A stretch of DNA of 64,000 bases, from positions 20,144,481 to 20,208,480 of the forward strand of contig OX424561.1 in the NCBI GenBank assembly GCA_949152475.1. The letters run 5' to 3'. Below the pieces are notes generated by a model. It was not told the DNA's origin. It did not search any database and saw nothing but the letters and a program-made list of their open reading frames with translations. This document shows, one piece after another, positions 13,001 to 24,812 of the stretch (positions are counted from its first letter, which is position 1; every line of letters starts with the position of its first letter). The stretch comes from Terebella lapidaria. Lineage: Eukaryota > Annelida > Polychaeta > Terebellida > Terebellidae. A program made the translations under genes and the position numbers.

Positions 13001-16000
13001 CGCACCGTTTTCGAGATAAGGCCAAACAGGAAGTGCCGAGTCGGCGGAAAAAAAATTGACACCAGGGGTCGTCTCGACCCAAGATACCCACTAGACTAGT
13101 TTGTCTAGTGCCAGCAGGCCGAAATTGAACTCCGTTTCGCTCTACGACGCACCGTTTCCGAGATACGGCCAAACAGGAAGTGCCGAGTCGGCGAAAAAAA
13201 ATTTGACACCAGGGGTCGTCTCGACCCAAGATACACACCAGACTAATTTGTCTAGTGCCAGAAGGCCGAAATTGAGCTCCGTTTCGCTCTACGACGCACC
13301 GTTTCCGAGATACGGCCAAACAGGAAGTGCCGAGTCGGCAAAAAAAAAAATCGACACCAGGGGTCGTTTCAACCCAAGATACCCACTAGACTAGTTTGTC
13401 TAGTGCCAGGAGGCCGAAATTGAGCTCCGTTTCGCTCTACGACTCACCATTTCCGAGATACGGCCAAACAGGAAGTGCCGAGTCGGAGAAAATAAATTCG
13501 ACACCAGGGGTGATCTCGACCCAAAATACCCACTAGACTAGTTTGTCTAGTGCCAGAAGGCCGGAATTGAGCTCCGTTTCGCTCTACGACTCACCGTTTC
13601 CGAGATACAGCCAAACAGGAAGTGCCGAGTCGGCGAAAAAAAAATTTGACACCAGGGATCGTCTCGACCGGAGATACACACTAGACTAGTTTGTCTAGTG
13701 CCAGGAGGCCGAAATTGAGCTCTGTTTCGCTCTACGACTCACCGTTTCCGAGATACGGCCAAACAGGAAGTGCCGAGTCGGCGAAAAAAAAAATTGACAC
13801 CAGGGGTCGTTTCGACCCAAGATACCCCCTAGACTAGTTTGTCTAGTGCCAGGAGGCCGAAATTGAGCTCCGTTTCGCTCTACGACGCACCGTTTCCGAG
13901 ATACGGCCAAACAGGAAGTGCCGAGTGGGCGAAAAAAAAATTTGACACCAGGGGACGTCTCGACCGAAGATACACACTAGACTAGTTTGTCTAGTGCCAG
14001 GAGGCCGAAATTGAGCTCCGTTTCGCTCTACGACGCACCGTTTCCGAGATACGGCCAAACAGGAAGTGCCGAGTCGGCGAAAAAAAAAATCGACACCAGG
14101 GGTCGTTTCGACCCAAGATACACACTAGACTAGTTTGTCTAGTGCCAGGAGGCCGAAATTGAGCTCCGTTTCGCTCTACGACGCACCGTTTCCGAGATAT
14201 GCATGAAAGCCTCAAGGATGAATCAGCAAAAATTCTTCCGAGCTCTAGGTCAAAGGTCGTTCGACGGAGTGATCCCAAAATCAATAGGGTTCTTCCTTGG
14301 TGGTATATGAACTCCCATGCAGAGAATACTTGCCATTGCATGAATACTTTTTGAGTTATTGATCGGAAACCAAGTCTCAAAATCAACCTTGATTTCATCC
14401 TCACGGACCTCACGGACCCCGGAGCCGCCTCCAAAACAATAGGGGTCTTCCATGTAATATTTCTGACCAGTGGTGTAAATTTGGACAAGATCCGTTCAGG
14501 CGTTCCCGAGTTATTGATCGGAAACCAAAACGGCGGAAAGTAAAAAAAAAAGAAAAAAACCAGACAAAACCATAAGGGCATTTCGGGCCGAAATGCCCTA
14601 ATAACAGGGTAGTGAATATATTTTGTGGAATTGATCAATAAAATGTTCAAAATCACACCTTAGCAACCGATACAGGCCTGAGAAATCACTGACGTTTAGA
14701 GCCATTGGAAGTTAATGGATGCTATTATTGCTGGTTTCCCAAGCCTGTATTGGTTGCTAAGGGTTGTGTTCAGACATTTTGATGATATATTCCTCAATAT
14801 ATTGTCATTACACTGTTGTCTGAAATGGTTTCATATATGTATATCTTGTTTTTAATTAGATATTGACCTTAGCAACCATGGTTGCTGAGGGCCCAGCCAG
14901 ACCATTGGTTGCCATGGCAACCACGAATTTCTTGAAATCACTGACTATTCGAACTAAAAAGCATAAAAAATGTGCTTTGGTGGACAAATATGGATACAAA
15001 TGGTCTCATTATTCCATTTAAAAATGCCTAATTAAAAAGCAGTCTGTCAATGACGTCATACATCTCATTTGCATATTAATTAGCTGTCAGACTCTGTTGT
15101 CAGATTCTGTAAAAATGCATGTGTTTAAAGTGTCATAACTTTGGAAGGAATCATGATATCAATATGCTGTGAAGACCATTTTCTTCAATTCAAATAGTGC
15201 TTTCACATACACAAGAAAAACCAATATCCAATTTTCGTGATATATACCCTTTAATATTATCGTGGGGCAAGTGGAATTTTAACCAACTTCCCCAAGAAAC
15301 AATTGCCCAAAAAAATTATGTCGAGCCCTGCACAGACTAAAATCATAACGTCCGAAATAAGCGGGACCAATGGCCATCTCAATTCAGACTGACACTTACC
15401 CAGGTAGTTTAATAAATTCTACTGTACATGCTGTAGGCCTTGATAGCCTATGCCTAGACAAGATATAATAGCCTAGCCTAGTGTATTGGAATTTCAATCC
15501 TAGGCCTCAGCATCAATCAGCTGGTATTGATTGTCAGTATACACCCATTGCACTATTGGAAATTCGGTATTATCGCCCCACTGTTTTTCCCCTAACTTGG
15601 CTTTGACATTGCTTAAGTTGCTGATTGTCCAGACAAATCAAATAGGATCTGTAGCTCCTTAATACTACTCATCTAGCGAGACTCTTAACTGAGTTGTGTT
15701 CTCGCATTTTAAGACTTAATGAAAAGAGTAGACCGAGTTGCACAAAAAAGGTGTCCCCGGTGTGAGCTATGCGTTTGGTAAGTCTATTTTAATGAGTTGC
15801 TGAGATGAGTTGAAAGTGATCTCAATGGCACTTTGAGCAATGCCAAGGCCAGGGAATAATTTGTTCGGTATCGCATCGCAAATTGCGATGCAATTTCGAC
15901 GGATTGCGATACAATCTTATTTTTCTGTCGCAACGAAGGCGATGCAAAACTGGGTCCCGATCTTTTCTGTGATTTGTCATGTGCACAGGCTGCTAGCCTG

Positions 16001-16951
16001 CGACATGCTAATACAAGCGAGAGGGGTGGTGGTATTGAGCAATTGCCTCTAGAGGGGTATAGCCTAATAGCAATTGTGTCCTAGAGGGGTCTCCCAATTG
16101 AGCAATCATGCCCTAGAGGGGGGTATCATTGCACTCAGTCATGCTGCACGTGACAGTTTTATCATTCATCAGCGGTCTGTTTATTCTATCGCGTGCGGTC
16201 TCCTTGGTAACGATGGAAATGCTTGTGAACTGGGCTTCGAAAGCGTCATGTTTGGTTTGGAATCAGAGATCCATTACCAGATTAGACATATCACCGATCT
16301 CAGGCCTATGGTATTATGCTATCTATGGTTTTTGTACCAGTTGGAATAACTTTTTCTATATCTACGTTCATTGTTCACCAGGCATCATGACTGTTGCTGT
16401 CCGCACGATAGAAAGGTGGACACATGAATTGGATCCCGATCGTGTTTGGCTGCAATATGCCACCACTGAACACATTCAATCCTGTTCCACCTACAGATCT
16501 GTTTTTCTCAACACGTCGTCACCCTAATGTTCAGCCATACAAGCTGCAAAAGACTTAACTAAATGATTATAATGTTCTCATGTTACTAGGCTGAGTATTG
16601 ATCGATGTTTGTCAAATTGGTGTTTGTCAAATCCATGTAATAAATGCTTTCGTCAAATTGTCTGATCTGGTGTCGGTTTTCTGTTGTTTCTAACTGCTAT
16701 TCAATTTTGACCAACTGCTATTCAAATACGAAATTGTGTAGCAGTTCGTGCTATTCACTTTTCCAAAAACAAATTATTCCCTGGCCAAGGCCATGTTAGC
16801 CTGCTAGGGGAATAACAAAGAGGCGATAGGCCTAATACCGAATTTCCAATAGTGTATTGTGATTGCCCTGATATTGTTACCCTAATTTACCTGCATGGTT
16901 GAATCCTGTTGGGTTGTGGAAGTCCAAACTAATGAGCTTCCTTTTGAACAT
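10059..16951 (-). CDS. RTRAF: RTRAF (hCLE/CGI-99/C14orf166), complete, 8 exons
   Basis: This gene encodes the RNA transcription, translation and transport factor, a subunit of the tRNA ligase complex that also associates with RNA polymerase II and cytosolic RNA granules. Exons on the minus strand are 16951-16891, 11560-11436, 11225-11126, 10980-10897, 10758-10670, 10549-10478, 10353-10302 and 10216-10059. All introns are GT-AG and phases agree, giving 246 aa against 244 in human. Diagnostic segments in order are MFKRKLISLDFHNPTGFN, VWLEDQKIRHYKIEDR, AVRLEYGDN, NDPDFKAGV, KILRLLHIQELRELQ and a C-terminus ending NPKTDTKLGKVGRG. Exon 1 is isolated by a ~5.3-kb intron filled with transposons. The start is fixed by alignment to the conserved N-terminus. 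Nothing is missing. Confidence 0.96.
12110..15250. mobile_element. TTAA-target TIR element with long arms and internal satellite
   Basis: Both ends are flanked by TTAA (12106-12109 and 15251-15254). The termini are AGGGTATATATCACGAAAA and its inverse. Inverted similarity runs inward for roughly 400 bp on each side, including shared AGCTAATTA, TGACGTCATTGACAG and GTTGCCATGGCAACC blocks. A TTAA target is typical of piggyBac and Kolobok elements. No transposase is visible, so it is non-autonomous. Its centre is a ~148-bp tandem satellite. A diverged relative of one arm lies at about 38400-38650. Confidence 0.7.
12689..14203. repeat. ~148-bp tandem satellite, about ten copies
   Basis: The block contains GAGCTCCGTTTCGCTCTACG, then CCGAGATACGGCCAAACAGG, a poly-A stretch, GACACCAGGGGTCGTCTCGA and the near-palindrome CTAGACTAGTTTGTCTAG. 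It recurs every 147-148 bp roughly ten times. Copies differ mostly in the A-run length and scattered bases; the first copy is the most diverged. The unit is close to the length of nucleosomal DNA. Its minus-strand ORFs (for example starting MAVSRKRCVVERNG) are a by-product of the repeat. Confidence 0.9.
15551..16854. repeat. Outer inverted repeat around the hAT MITE
   Basis: The segment CACTATTGGAAATTCGGTAT at 15551 recurs inverted and ends at 16854. GGGGAATAAC/GTTTTTCCCC-type sequence lies inside both arms. It looks like an older TIR element into which the element at 15850-16783 jumped. The flanks share only TTG/ATTG-like bases, so the family is unclear. Confidence 0.5.
15850..16783. mobile_element. 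Non-autonomous hAT element with 8-bp target duplication
   Basis: The termini are CAGGGAATAATTTGTT and its exact inverse, flanked on both sides by GCCAAGGC (15842-15849 and 16784-16791). An 8-bp duplication with a CAGGG terminus is the hAT signature. The 934-bp interior holds three imperfect repeats of a CTAGAGGGG / GAGCAATTG motif near 16020-16120 and no complete transposase. It lies in RTRAF intron 1. Confidence 0.85.
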
Positions 16952-17099
16952 CTGGATTGTTGTATCACCACTTGTTCATTTAATTAAACAGTAAAGAAAT
17001 CTTGAAATCTCTGAAATTTTCGACAGCACATGAAATTCTTTTCGTTCGAACACGAACTGTCCGTTTCGTTCTTACTTTTTCTATTTGACATTAGGCCTA

Positions 17100-17845
17100 C
17101 CGTATAATCGCGCATATAAGGATATGTTCTTATCCGGAATATTGCGTTTTGGGGCTCTCATAAAAAACCCAAAGTGTCTCGAATATAGGGACATGTTCTT
17201 ATATTCGAATATAAGGACCCCCAATAACCCGCATATAAGAACATGGTAAGCTGAATTAAATAATAGCCACATTAACCGTCGAATGCAAGTAGCCTATACA
17301 AGTCATAACCACCACTAATGTCAAATTACATTATATGTGTTGGCTTGAGTAGGTATTGGAGATATGATTAATTATATAATGCAGTCCTGTTGTATTCAGT
17401 TTGGAACCAATCTTATTCCAAAGTGATTGCTTTACTGGCAACGACGTTATGACAAATGGATGTCAAAATCTTTGAGTCATTTTCTGGCTTTAGCGTTTCC
17501 GTTTTGCACATGTAGGCTATGTGTAGGCCTATTTTCAATGAGCTCCCAATAACCTCGTGTATATATATATATATATAATACCAACAGTGGTCGTAAGCCT
17601 GGCAGCACGTGTAATTTGTGTCTTTATGTTCGGGACACCTCTGCGTTTTGGCGCCTAAACTCAAGTGTCTCGAAGATAAGGACATGGCATTCGTTAATAT
17701 AAGATCATGGGTGTCCTTATAAACGAATATTGCTTCATGGCGCGAAAAAAGTAAACCTTCTCAAATACATGGACATGTTCTCATATTCGAATATAAGGAC
17801 AGGCCCGAATGTAAGGACTGTGTCCTTATATGCGCGATTATACGG
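17100..17845. mobile_element. Tc1/mariner-type MITE with 23-bp TIRs
   Basis: CCGTATAATCGCGCATATAA plus AGGA at the left is mirrored exactly at the right, with TA on both sides (17098-17099, 17846-17847). The interior is rich in inverted TTCGAATATAAGGAC segments that repeat the terminal AAGGAC theme. No transposase is present. The right half is included in the tandem duplication that follows, so the second copy lacks the left terminus. Confidence 0.7.
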
Positions 17846-19580
17846 TACTTGGTGAAATCTGATTTTGTGTCAGGACGTTTCCTTGGAAAAATTCGTTGGA
17901 ATGTCTGGGTTATCGCTTGTGTTGTTCCTACATGAAGGAGTGAGGGCCAACCCACTAAAAAGTTTATATTCTATATTCGACTTAGTATCACGATAAATCG
18001 ACGTATACATGTAGATAGGCCTATCCAGATGATTTAATTCCTAAGTCAAATTCAAAATAAAACAAAATGATTTTGGTCTTACTTTGTCTATCAGTCTATA
18101 GGATCGTCGGATCTGTTTGAAAATTTAGGTGTTTGTATTAGATTATTTGACATAAAACTTTATTTTTGACATAAGAGCGTTGGGGCGAAGCCCCCAACTC
18201 TCTATATCTCTATGTGCTGACATTCTTATGGAGGTTTCATGCCAACCTATCGACGCGAGTTTTGGCATGTTAACGTTTAGACACTTACTTCAAATGAGGA
18301 TTTTCTCCATCCTTGAAATTTCCACAGATATATGAAGCATAACTCGATGTGGGAGGTTTGAGAAAATTAAGTTAAAAAAATTAAGAAAATTTGTTCTTAT
18401 ATTCGAATATAAGGACCCCCAATAACCCGCATATAAGAACATGGTAAGCTGAATTAAATAATAGCCACATTAACCGTCGAATGCAAGTAGCCTATACAAG
18501 TCATAACCACCACTAATGTCAAATTACATTATATGTGTTGGCTTGAGTAGGTATTGGAGATATGATTAATTATATAATGCAGTCCTGTTGTATTCAGTTT
18601 GGAACCAATCTTATTCCAAAGTGATTGCTTTACTGGCAACGACGTTATGACAAATGGATGTCAAAATCTTTGAGTCATTTTCTGGCTTTAGCGTTTCCGT
18701 TTTGCACATGTAGGCTATGTGTAGGCCTATTTTCAATGAGCTCCCAATAACCTCGTGTATATATATATATATATAATACCAACAATGGTCGTAAGCCTGG
18801 CAGCACGTGTAATTTGTGTCTTTATGTTCGGGACACCTCTGCGTTTTGGCGCCTAAACTCAAGTGTCTCGAAGATAAGGACATGGCTGTCGTTAATATAA
18901 GATCATGGGTGTCCTTATAAACGAATATTGCTTCATGGCGCGAAAAAAGTAAACCTTCTCAAATACATGGACATGTTCTCATATTCGAATATAAGGACAG
19001 GCCCGAATGTAAGGACTGTGTCCTTATATGCGCGATTATACGGTACTTGGTGAAATCTGATTTTGTGTCAGGACGTTTCCTTGGAAAAATTCGTTGGAAT
19101 GTCTGGGTTATCGCTTGTGTTGTTCCTACATGAAGGAGTGAGGGCCAACCCACTAAAAAGTTTATATTCTATATTCGACTTAGTATCACGATAAATCGAC
19201 GTACATGTAGGCCTAGATAGGCCTATCCAGATGAATTAATTCCTAATTAAAGTCAAGTTCAAAATAAAACAAAATGATTTTGGTCTTACTTTGTCTATCA
19301 GTCTATAGGATCGTCGGATCTGTTTGAAAATTTAGGTGTTTGTATTAGATTATTTGACATGAAACCTTATTTTTGACATAAGAGCGTTGGGGCGAAGCCC
19401 CCAACTCTCTATATGTCTATGTGCTGACATTCTTATGGAGGTTTCATGCCAACCTATCGACGCGAGTTTTGGCATGTTAACGTATAGACACTTACTTCAA
19501 ATGAGGATTTTCTCCATCCTTGAAATTTCCACAAATATATAAAGCATAAATCGATGAGGGAGGTTTGAGAAAATTAAGTA
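17194..19580. repeat. Near-identical ~1.2-kb tandem duplication
   Basis: The segment starting TGTTCTTATATTCGAAT at 17194 restarts at 18392, offset 1198 bases. The copies differ by only a few substitutions and small indels, for example near 18001 versus 19201. Copy 1 is about 17194-18391 and copy 2 about 18392-19580. The junction cuts a MITE in its middle. ORFs of 90 and 64 codons appear twice only because the DNA is duplicated. This is either a recent tandem duplication or two alleles both placed in the assembly. Confidence 0.9.
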
Positions 19581-19611
19581 AAATGCTCATGTCGTTCGAA
19601 AAACGTCCAAC

Positions 19612-19833
19612 ATGGAGGAGCCGATGGAAATAGACGTTCCCAGGATGCAGAGCAAATTTTACCACAATGATGCGTATTTTGGAACACACAATTTTCTGTT
19701 CAGCAATTCGTGCATGCATACATGTGCATGTAAGCATGCGTGTTGCCTTCTTTGGCGTTATGAAATAAACATAACGATTCGTCTGCCATGCCACGGCTAC
19801 ATTCACCGTGATTTGATGTATTTTATCACATGA
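19612..19833 (+). CDS. Weak candidate first exon or small ORF, unrecognised
   Basis: A 73-codon frame starts MEEPMEIDVPRMQSKFYHND, an acidic start typical of some nuclear proteins. The later residues look like read-through of non-coding DNA (TACATGTGCATG oligomers). A donor inside the frame is possible, but no partner exon is recognised. The RTRAF promoter region lies 2.7 kb to the left on the other strand. Confidence 0.15.
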   Translation: MEEPMEIDVPRMQSKFYHNDAYFGTHNFLFSNSCMHTCACKHACCLLWRYEINITIRLPCHGYIHRDLMYFIT

Positions 19834-21899
19834 CATAGTGTTTCGTGCTGTGTTTGCAAAGCCTTTTTATTTTAAACTGGTCTTTTAATATGCCCAGTAG
19901 GCATGTGTTAGGCTATATCATAGTTTCAGATGCAGATATTCCTCATAGTTCCCAATATTTTTAAGGATATTTAGTGAGGTTCAATATTATTTTAGCAGGC
20001 GTATCTGTTTCATTGATAGAATTCAAAATAAATGTTTACTTATTAGGAATATGAATGAATCATAATATACGGGAATGAATTGGAATCATGTGGATTAGGA
20101 TTTTTCGTACACCATACCGTTTTGGCTGCTTCACGTTGGAAACTCTTGCGTAACTTAGCGACACATTGTCACTCATTGACCCACCACACTGTTTCTTTGG
20201 ACTGTGACCTCCCACCCTTGGTCTCGTCCCCTTGCAGCTATAAATACTGCCACGCCGCTGTCTGTCTTGAGTTGTCTCAGAGTCGGCAAGGCGAGAGGTC
20301 GACGGTGGGCACGTCAATATGCTCCATATCCCCTTTGTCTGGCTAGAGAGGGCCTTGAACCCCAGGGGCAATTCAAATTGGGGCTACTTCTTCGCCCCTT
20401 TGTCCCATGGGACCGCTCTTTCCTTTGGGTTAGACTCAGAAAAGAAGATGACCGAAGACGACCACATGTCAAACAGAACTTGATCCCAGACTGAACCTTG
20501 TGAGGTAGCAACAACCGTTGCGGCCAGAAAGCCTCTCTGGCCTTCCGTTTGCGCCAGGTGTGATGGGAGGATCCAAAGACGGATCAACTCCACGCCTGCC
20601 CCTGTCCAGACAGACGATCCAGCCGGGATTTTATGCTCTGAGTTCCACGGGCGCCAAAGATAGGGTCCCGTTGACGTCAGCCGGTAACGGGCAGATGAAC
20701 AGACTATACCAGCTACCCCAGCCGGGCCAGGTTGATCCCCTCAAGGACCCCCTGCTCGAATGTCGAACAGTCGAATGTTGACCAACTCACTGACTTCCTG
20801 TCCAGCCACTATGACCATAGCCAATAGTCTCATCTAAGTCAACCAGATAGTAGAGCACGCTCGCCCCCTACACAGCACCAACCCTCCTCGGAGAGATTGA
20901 TGGAGAAATTGCGCTTGAGGAGTATAAGCGCAGTAAGCCAGCCGTGCCGAACTTGGATCCCACAATCCCTTTTAGCCCGGGGATGGCCGACCCGCCGGCC
21001 CGACCTCAGGCTATCCCAAGCCCTATCCTGCCTGCGGCCCAGGCTATGGGACTCGCACCTACTCTGAGGCTTGAGGGTACCACGTTGGCTACAGCTTCCA
21101 CTGTTCTGACTGTGGGCTCTGTGGCAACTCTGCTACTGCTACTCTACTACTCAGCCTTGTCTGTATCCTATCCATTGGGATCAGCGGGGGCACCCTCTGT
21201 TCCTAGTGGAAGTGGGGTATTTCTAAATGTATACCCACCGGCAGCTCAGGCACCTGCTCCATCAACGTCCACAGTGTACGGGCCCTCTCTTGTGGGAGTT
21301 ACTGCGACCAGGGATGGACCGTGGCCTGCCCCTTCTCATGCCAGCAACTCGAGGGCGGATTTCAGGGAGCACTTCCCGTGCGACTGGAAACCGGATCTTC
21401 TGCCTGACATAAGCGGTTAAACGGTGATAACGCTGATCTTGAGGACTACCTTATGCAGCTCTGGAGGACTACTTTCTACGAAGGATGGACGCCCACCGAG
21501 GCCGGACATATCCTCGCAGGAAGCTTGAAGTGCTAGGCTCTTCAGGTTATGTTCATGCCCAATGCGAATACACAAATGTACGAGTTTAAATCTCGATTCC
21601 CGATTTCAGCATGGCGAGGAATCGTCCTCTGACTTTGACTTCCCAGGGAGACCCCAGGCCGCCACAACCCTTAAAACCACAGCGGTCCATGCAGCAGGAG
21701 TGCACCCTGCACCTGCGTTAGATCAAGGGGTGCCACACCGCCCTAGCGAGTCCTCCTCAATGATGGGGATGATTTCCTCATGGGAACCCACCCCATTCTG
21801 GTCCGAATCCGGGTATGAGTGGCAATTACCAGCTGTGGTGCTGGCCGCGGGGCCACAGCCGGATGTGCAAGATGAAGAGCCGACCCACTTGGGCAGCTA

Positions 21900-22800
21900 C
21901 TCTCCAGAGCAACTGGCTCTGAAGCAACGGGTGGATCATGCTCTCGCACCAGTCATCAAGGCCCTGGAGGTAGGACAGAAACCCTCGAAGGCAGAGCGGA
22001 AAACCTACACAGAGGAGACCCAAGCTTTCATCTCCTTGTGAGAGCAGCTCTCTCTGCGCGAAAGCCTCCTCTACCGGCGCTATGAGCCCCCGCACCCTAG
22101 GTCTGCCTTCTGGCAGCTGGTGCTTCCCGCGGCACTGCAAAAAGAAGTGCTGCACCAACTGCATGACCTCTGGATCACGGGTCATCTGGGCCTCCAAAAG
22201 ACTATCCACCGGCTGCAACAGCGCTTTCACTGGTCTGGTAGCAGCCTGGACAGGCAGAGATGGTGCACAGCGTGCTCGTGGTGCCATGCTCATAAGGGAG
22301 TTCCGACTCCTGGCCTCTCGACCACGGTTAAGGCTGGGGCACCGGGTCACTCCACATGGGTTCCGGTATATCCTGATGATCTCCCAGAGTGCAGATGAGA
22401 TGGCTCAGTTACTAGTAAATAGATGGGTGGTGTACCATGGCGTACCCAAGCAGGTACACTCGGATCAGGGCAAGCAATTTGAAAGTGCACTATTCCGGGG
22501 CTTAGCAGAAATGCTAGGAGTACCAAGGTCCAGACCACCCCTTACAGACCTTTGTGATCGTGCAAACGACTGGGATGACCATCTCCCATACGTCCTGATG
22601 GTGTATAGGTCATCAGTCCTTGCCTCCACCAAAGTAACCCCGCACGCGATGTTGTATGGCCAGGAAATAAATCTGCTCATGGATATCATGTATCCAACTG
22701 CGACGAACACCCACGTCTTTGCCCGAGCGCACCTGGATAAGTCTGCTATCTGGCAGAAGTGAGGCTATGACACCCATGCCAAGGGTAGACCCGCTTTTGT
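21900..22800 (+). pseudogene. Integrase remnant of the Ty3/gypsy fossil
   Basis: The translation shows the linker upstream of integrase, an H2C2-type zinc-binding remnant (GHLGLQKTIHRLQQRFHW), a core-domain segment around HSDQGKQFES and a later stretch typical of integrase C-termini. The order fits Ty3/gypsy pol. It is not a functional gene; several breaks are present. Confidence 0.75.
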
Positions 22801-24812
22801 GGAAGGAATAGGACACGCTACCACTATTCATCGGCCAAACAGGCAACAAGTTTGCAAGACCATGGAAAAGTCCCTCCACCATACCAAAAAATGTGACTGA
22901 GGTGGACTTTGAGATTCATCGAGATTCCACTCCTGACAGGATCTTGGTGTTCCACATTGATAACCCGGAGCGGTACGAGGGCCTGATCGTCATGGATCCG
23001 GTCATTCAGGATACTGAGCAAGATGATGTTCCAATCTTGGATACATCCGGTTAGCATCCGCGGACTCCTGACAAATGGATACGTTGAATGGTAGGCCTGA
23101 ACGACCTCCAGTTGTTCTCGATGATCCATATGGACCGAGGCCACGTCGCCGAGCACGTGCGCCATCGCAGTATGGGTGGGACTGACGCTCTGCTCATACT
23201 TATGCAGGTATGGTATCCATCTATCACCCCAAGGATGGATTTTAGGTAGTCCCACAGGAGTCCGGACTGCTCAACGCCGCAATCACTGCTTTGTGGTGGT
23301 CTGCAGGTGTGAGCGGCTGAACACTTTGCATCATAGCGCCGCCACCCCGCATCCGACCTCCCCTATTTTCTAGTGCTAAGGTCGTCCGGAAGGCCTATCC
23401 TCATCATGTGGACTGTTGTCGGGTGCAGTTAACCCGACGCCTGTGCCGGCCGGACCATTTTGTGGATTTGCCGGACGCCCATGGGTCCTGGGACAGCCTG
23501 TTATATGGCAAGAAAGAGGTTGACATTTTCATCCACTGCAGGAGAGGTGACTTTCCCATGTTGACAGGGAACTGGTTTTGGACTCGGGGATAGTGTGGGG
23601 ATGTGTGTATTGATGTCGGTGGTTCGTCCGCAGACTCTTCCGGCACTCTGGAAGCTTTTCAGTGACATGCTTCGGTGTGTCATCACCTTATGCCACTACT
23701 ATAGTTAAGTACTTGTAGTAGTTTGAGGTTTCTAACAGCAGGAAGTCATTTTTACCAATATTTTAATGGGTCCGGTCATGGTCCGCACATTTGGCCCGAC
23801 TGTGTCATTAGGATGACGCCTAATGGACGTGCAATCCGACCAGAATGACCGAAATCCCTTTCCTCCTTCTAAGAAGGGGGTCTAGTTCTACTTATGACAG
23901 AATACTCTGTGGTTTTTCATCCCTATCGATACATTAATAAGGTCAATATGCCAATGTTCTGTGGTCGTCTGGGACTGGGACTCAGTTCAGGACGACCACC
24001 AGCAATTGATTTCATCATATTTTGGGTTCTCTAGAATGGGCGCCGGCATGGAAGACTTTCCCTCTAACCCCCGGGTTACGGATCTGTCGGCTTCTCATGT
24101 AAATCTTTTGAACCACACTCCCTTAGTCGATTTATGGCTCTAGGTTTGAATTAGCATTGCTCAGTTGTTGCTAGTGGGCGTCTGATCAACACCCACAGGG
24201 CGCAAAAGTGTCTTGGAAGCTACAGTAGGCATACACGTTCGCCTTGTAAGCGTATTTTCGATTTTGATGAGTGATTTTTTTACCCTTATTAATTTTCATA
24301 CTATTATTTATGGGTGGATTATTTAAACCGCAAGTATGTGGCAAGCTCAATTAGTGACACATTTGAGATAATTTGTGAAATTTGTGAAATTTCCACTCTG
24401 GTGTAAGACGGTTTGAAAATCAAGTGATTTTGGCTCTTGTAATAGGGGTGTAGGGAATTGTGTTGATTTTTTTCAGTTTCGACCTGCTGGGATATTTCGG
24501 AAAAGACTGGTGAAGGTCAATTTATTGTTGTTTTCGTCTAGTTTACTTGTTCCATCCAAAAGTGAATGGCTACTGTCAATTTAAACAAAATTTCTACCTG
24601 CTGATACAGACTGAAGATTATTTATGGCTTGCTGCAGCATCGAAATGTACGTTAACTTAGGCTGTTTACTCCAGTTATATTTAAGCATTTATGTTGTGCA
24701 ACTTGCCCTTCGTCCGCCGCTGTGCCGAATCCTGCAGGGTCTGGCACGGACGGCGTTTAGGGTGTGAGTCTTTTACCAGTCGTGTGCTCCGGCGCGCGGC
24801 CTTCCGTCCCTA

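Larger units (their letters stand above)
11751..15330. mobile_element. hAT-like TIR element in RTRAF intron 1, host of a nested element
   Basis: The left end starts CAGGGCTTGATATTAATG and the right end is the inverse of CAGGGCTCGACATAAT. Both ends also carry GGGCAA-type subterminal motifs. The CAGGG start resembles hAT termini. The flanking eight bases agree only partly (TTATGACT / CACAGACT), so a target duplication is not supported. Most of the interior is the nested TTAA element at 12110-15250. The 94-codon minus ORF at 11763-12047 shows no transposase signature. Confidence 0.5.

Noticed and set aside
12681-14656. Several minus-strand ORFs starting MAVSRKRCVVERNG
   Set aside because: They are reading frames through the 148-bp satellite; the unit is not a multiple of three and no domain is present.
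17413-19153. Duplicated 90- and 64-codon minus ORFs
   Set aside because: They are identical only because the DNA is tandemly duplicated; they contain MITE palindromes and no protein signature.
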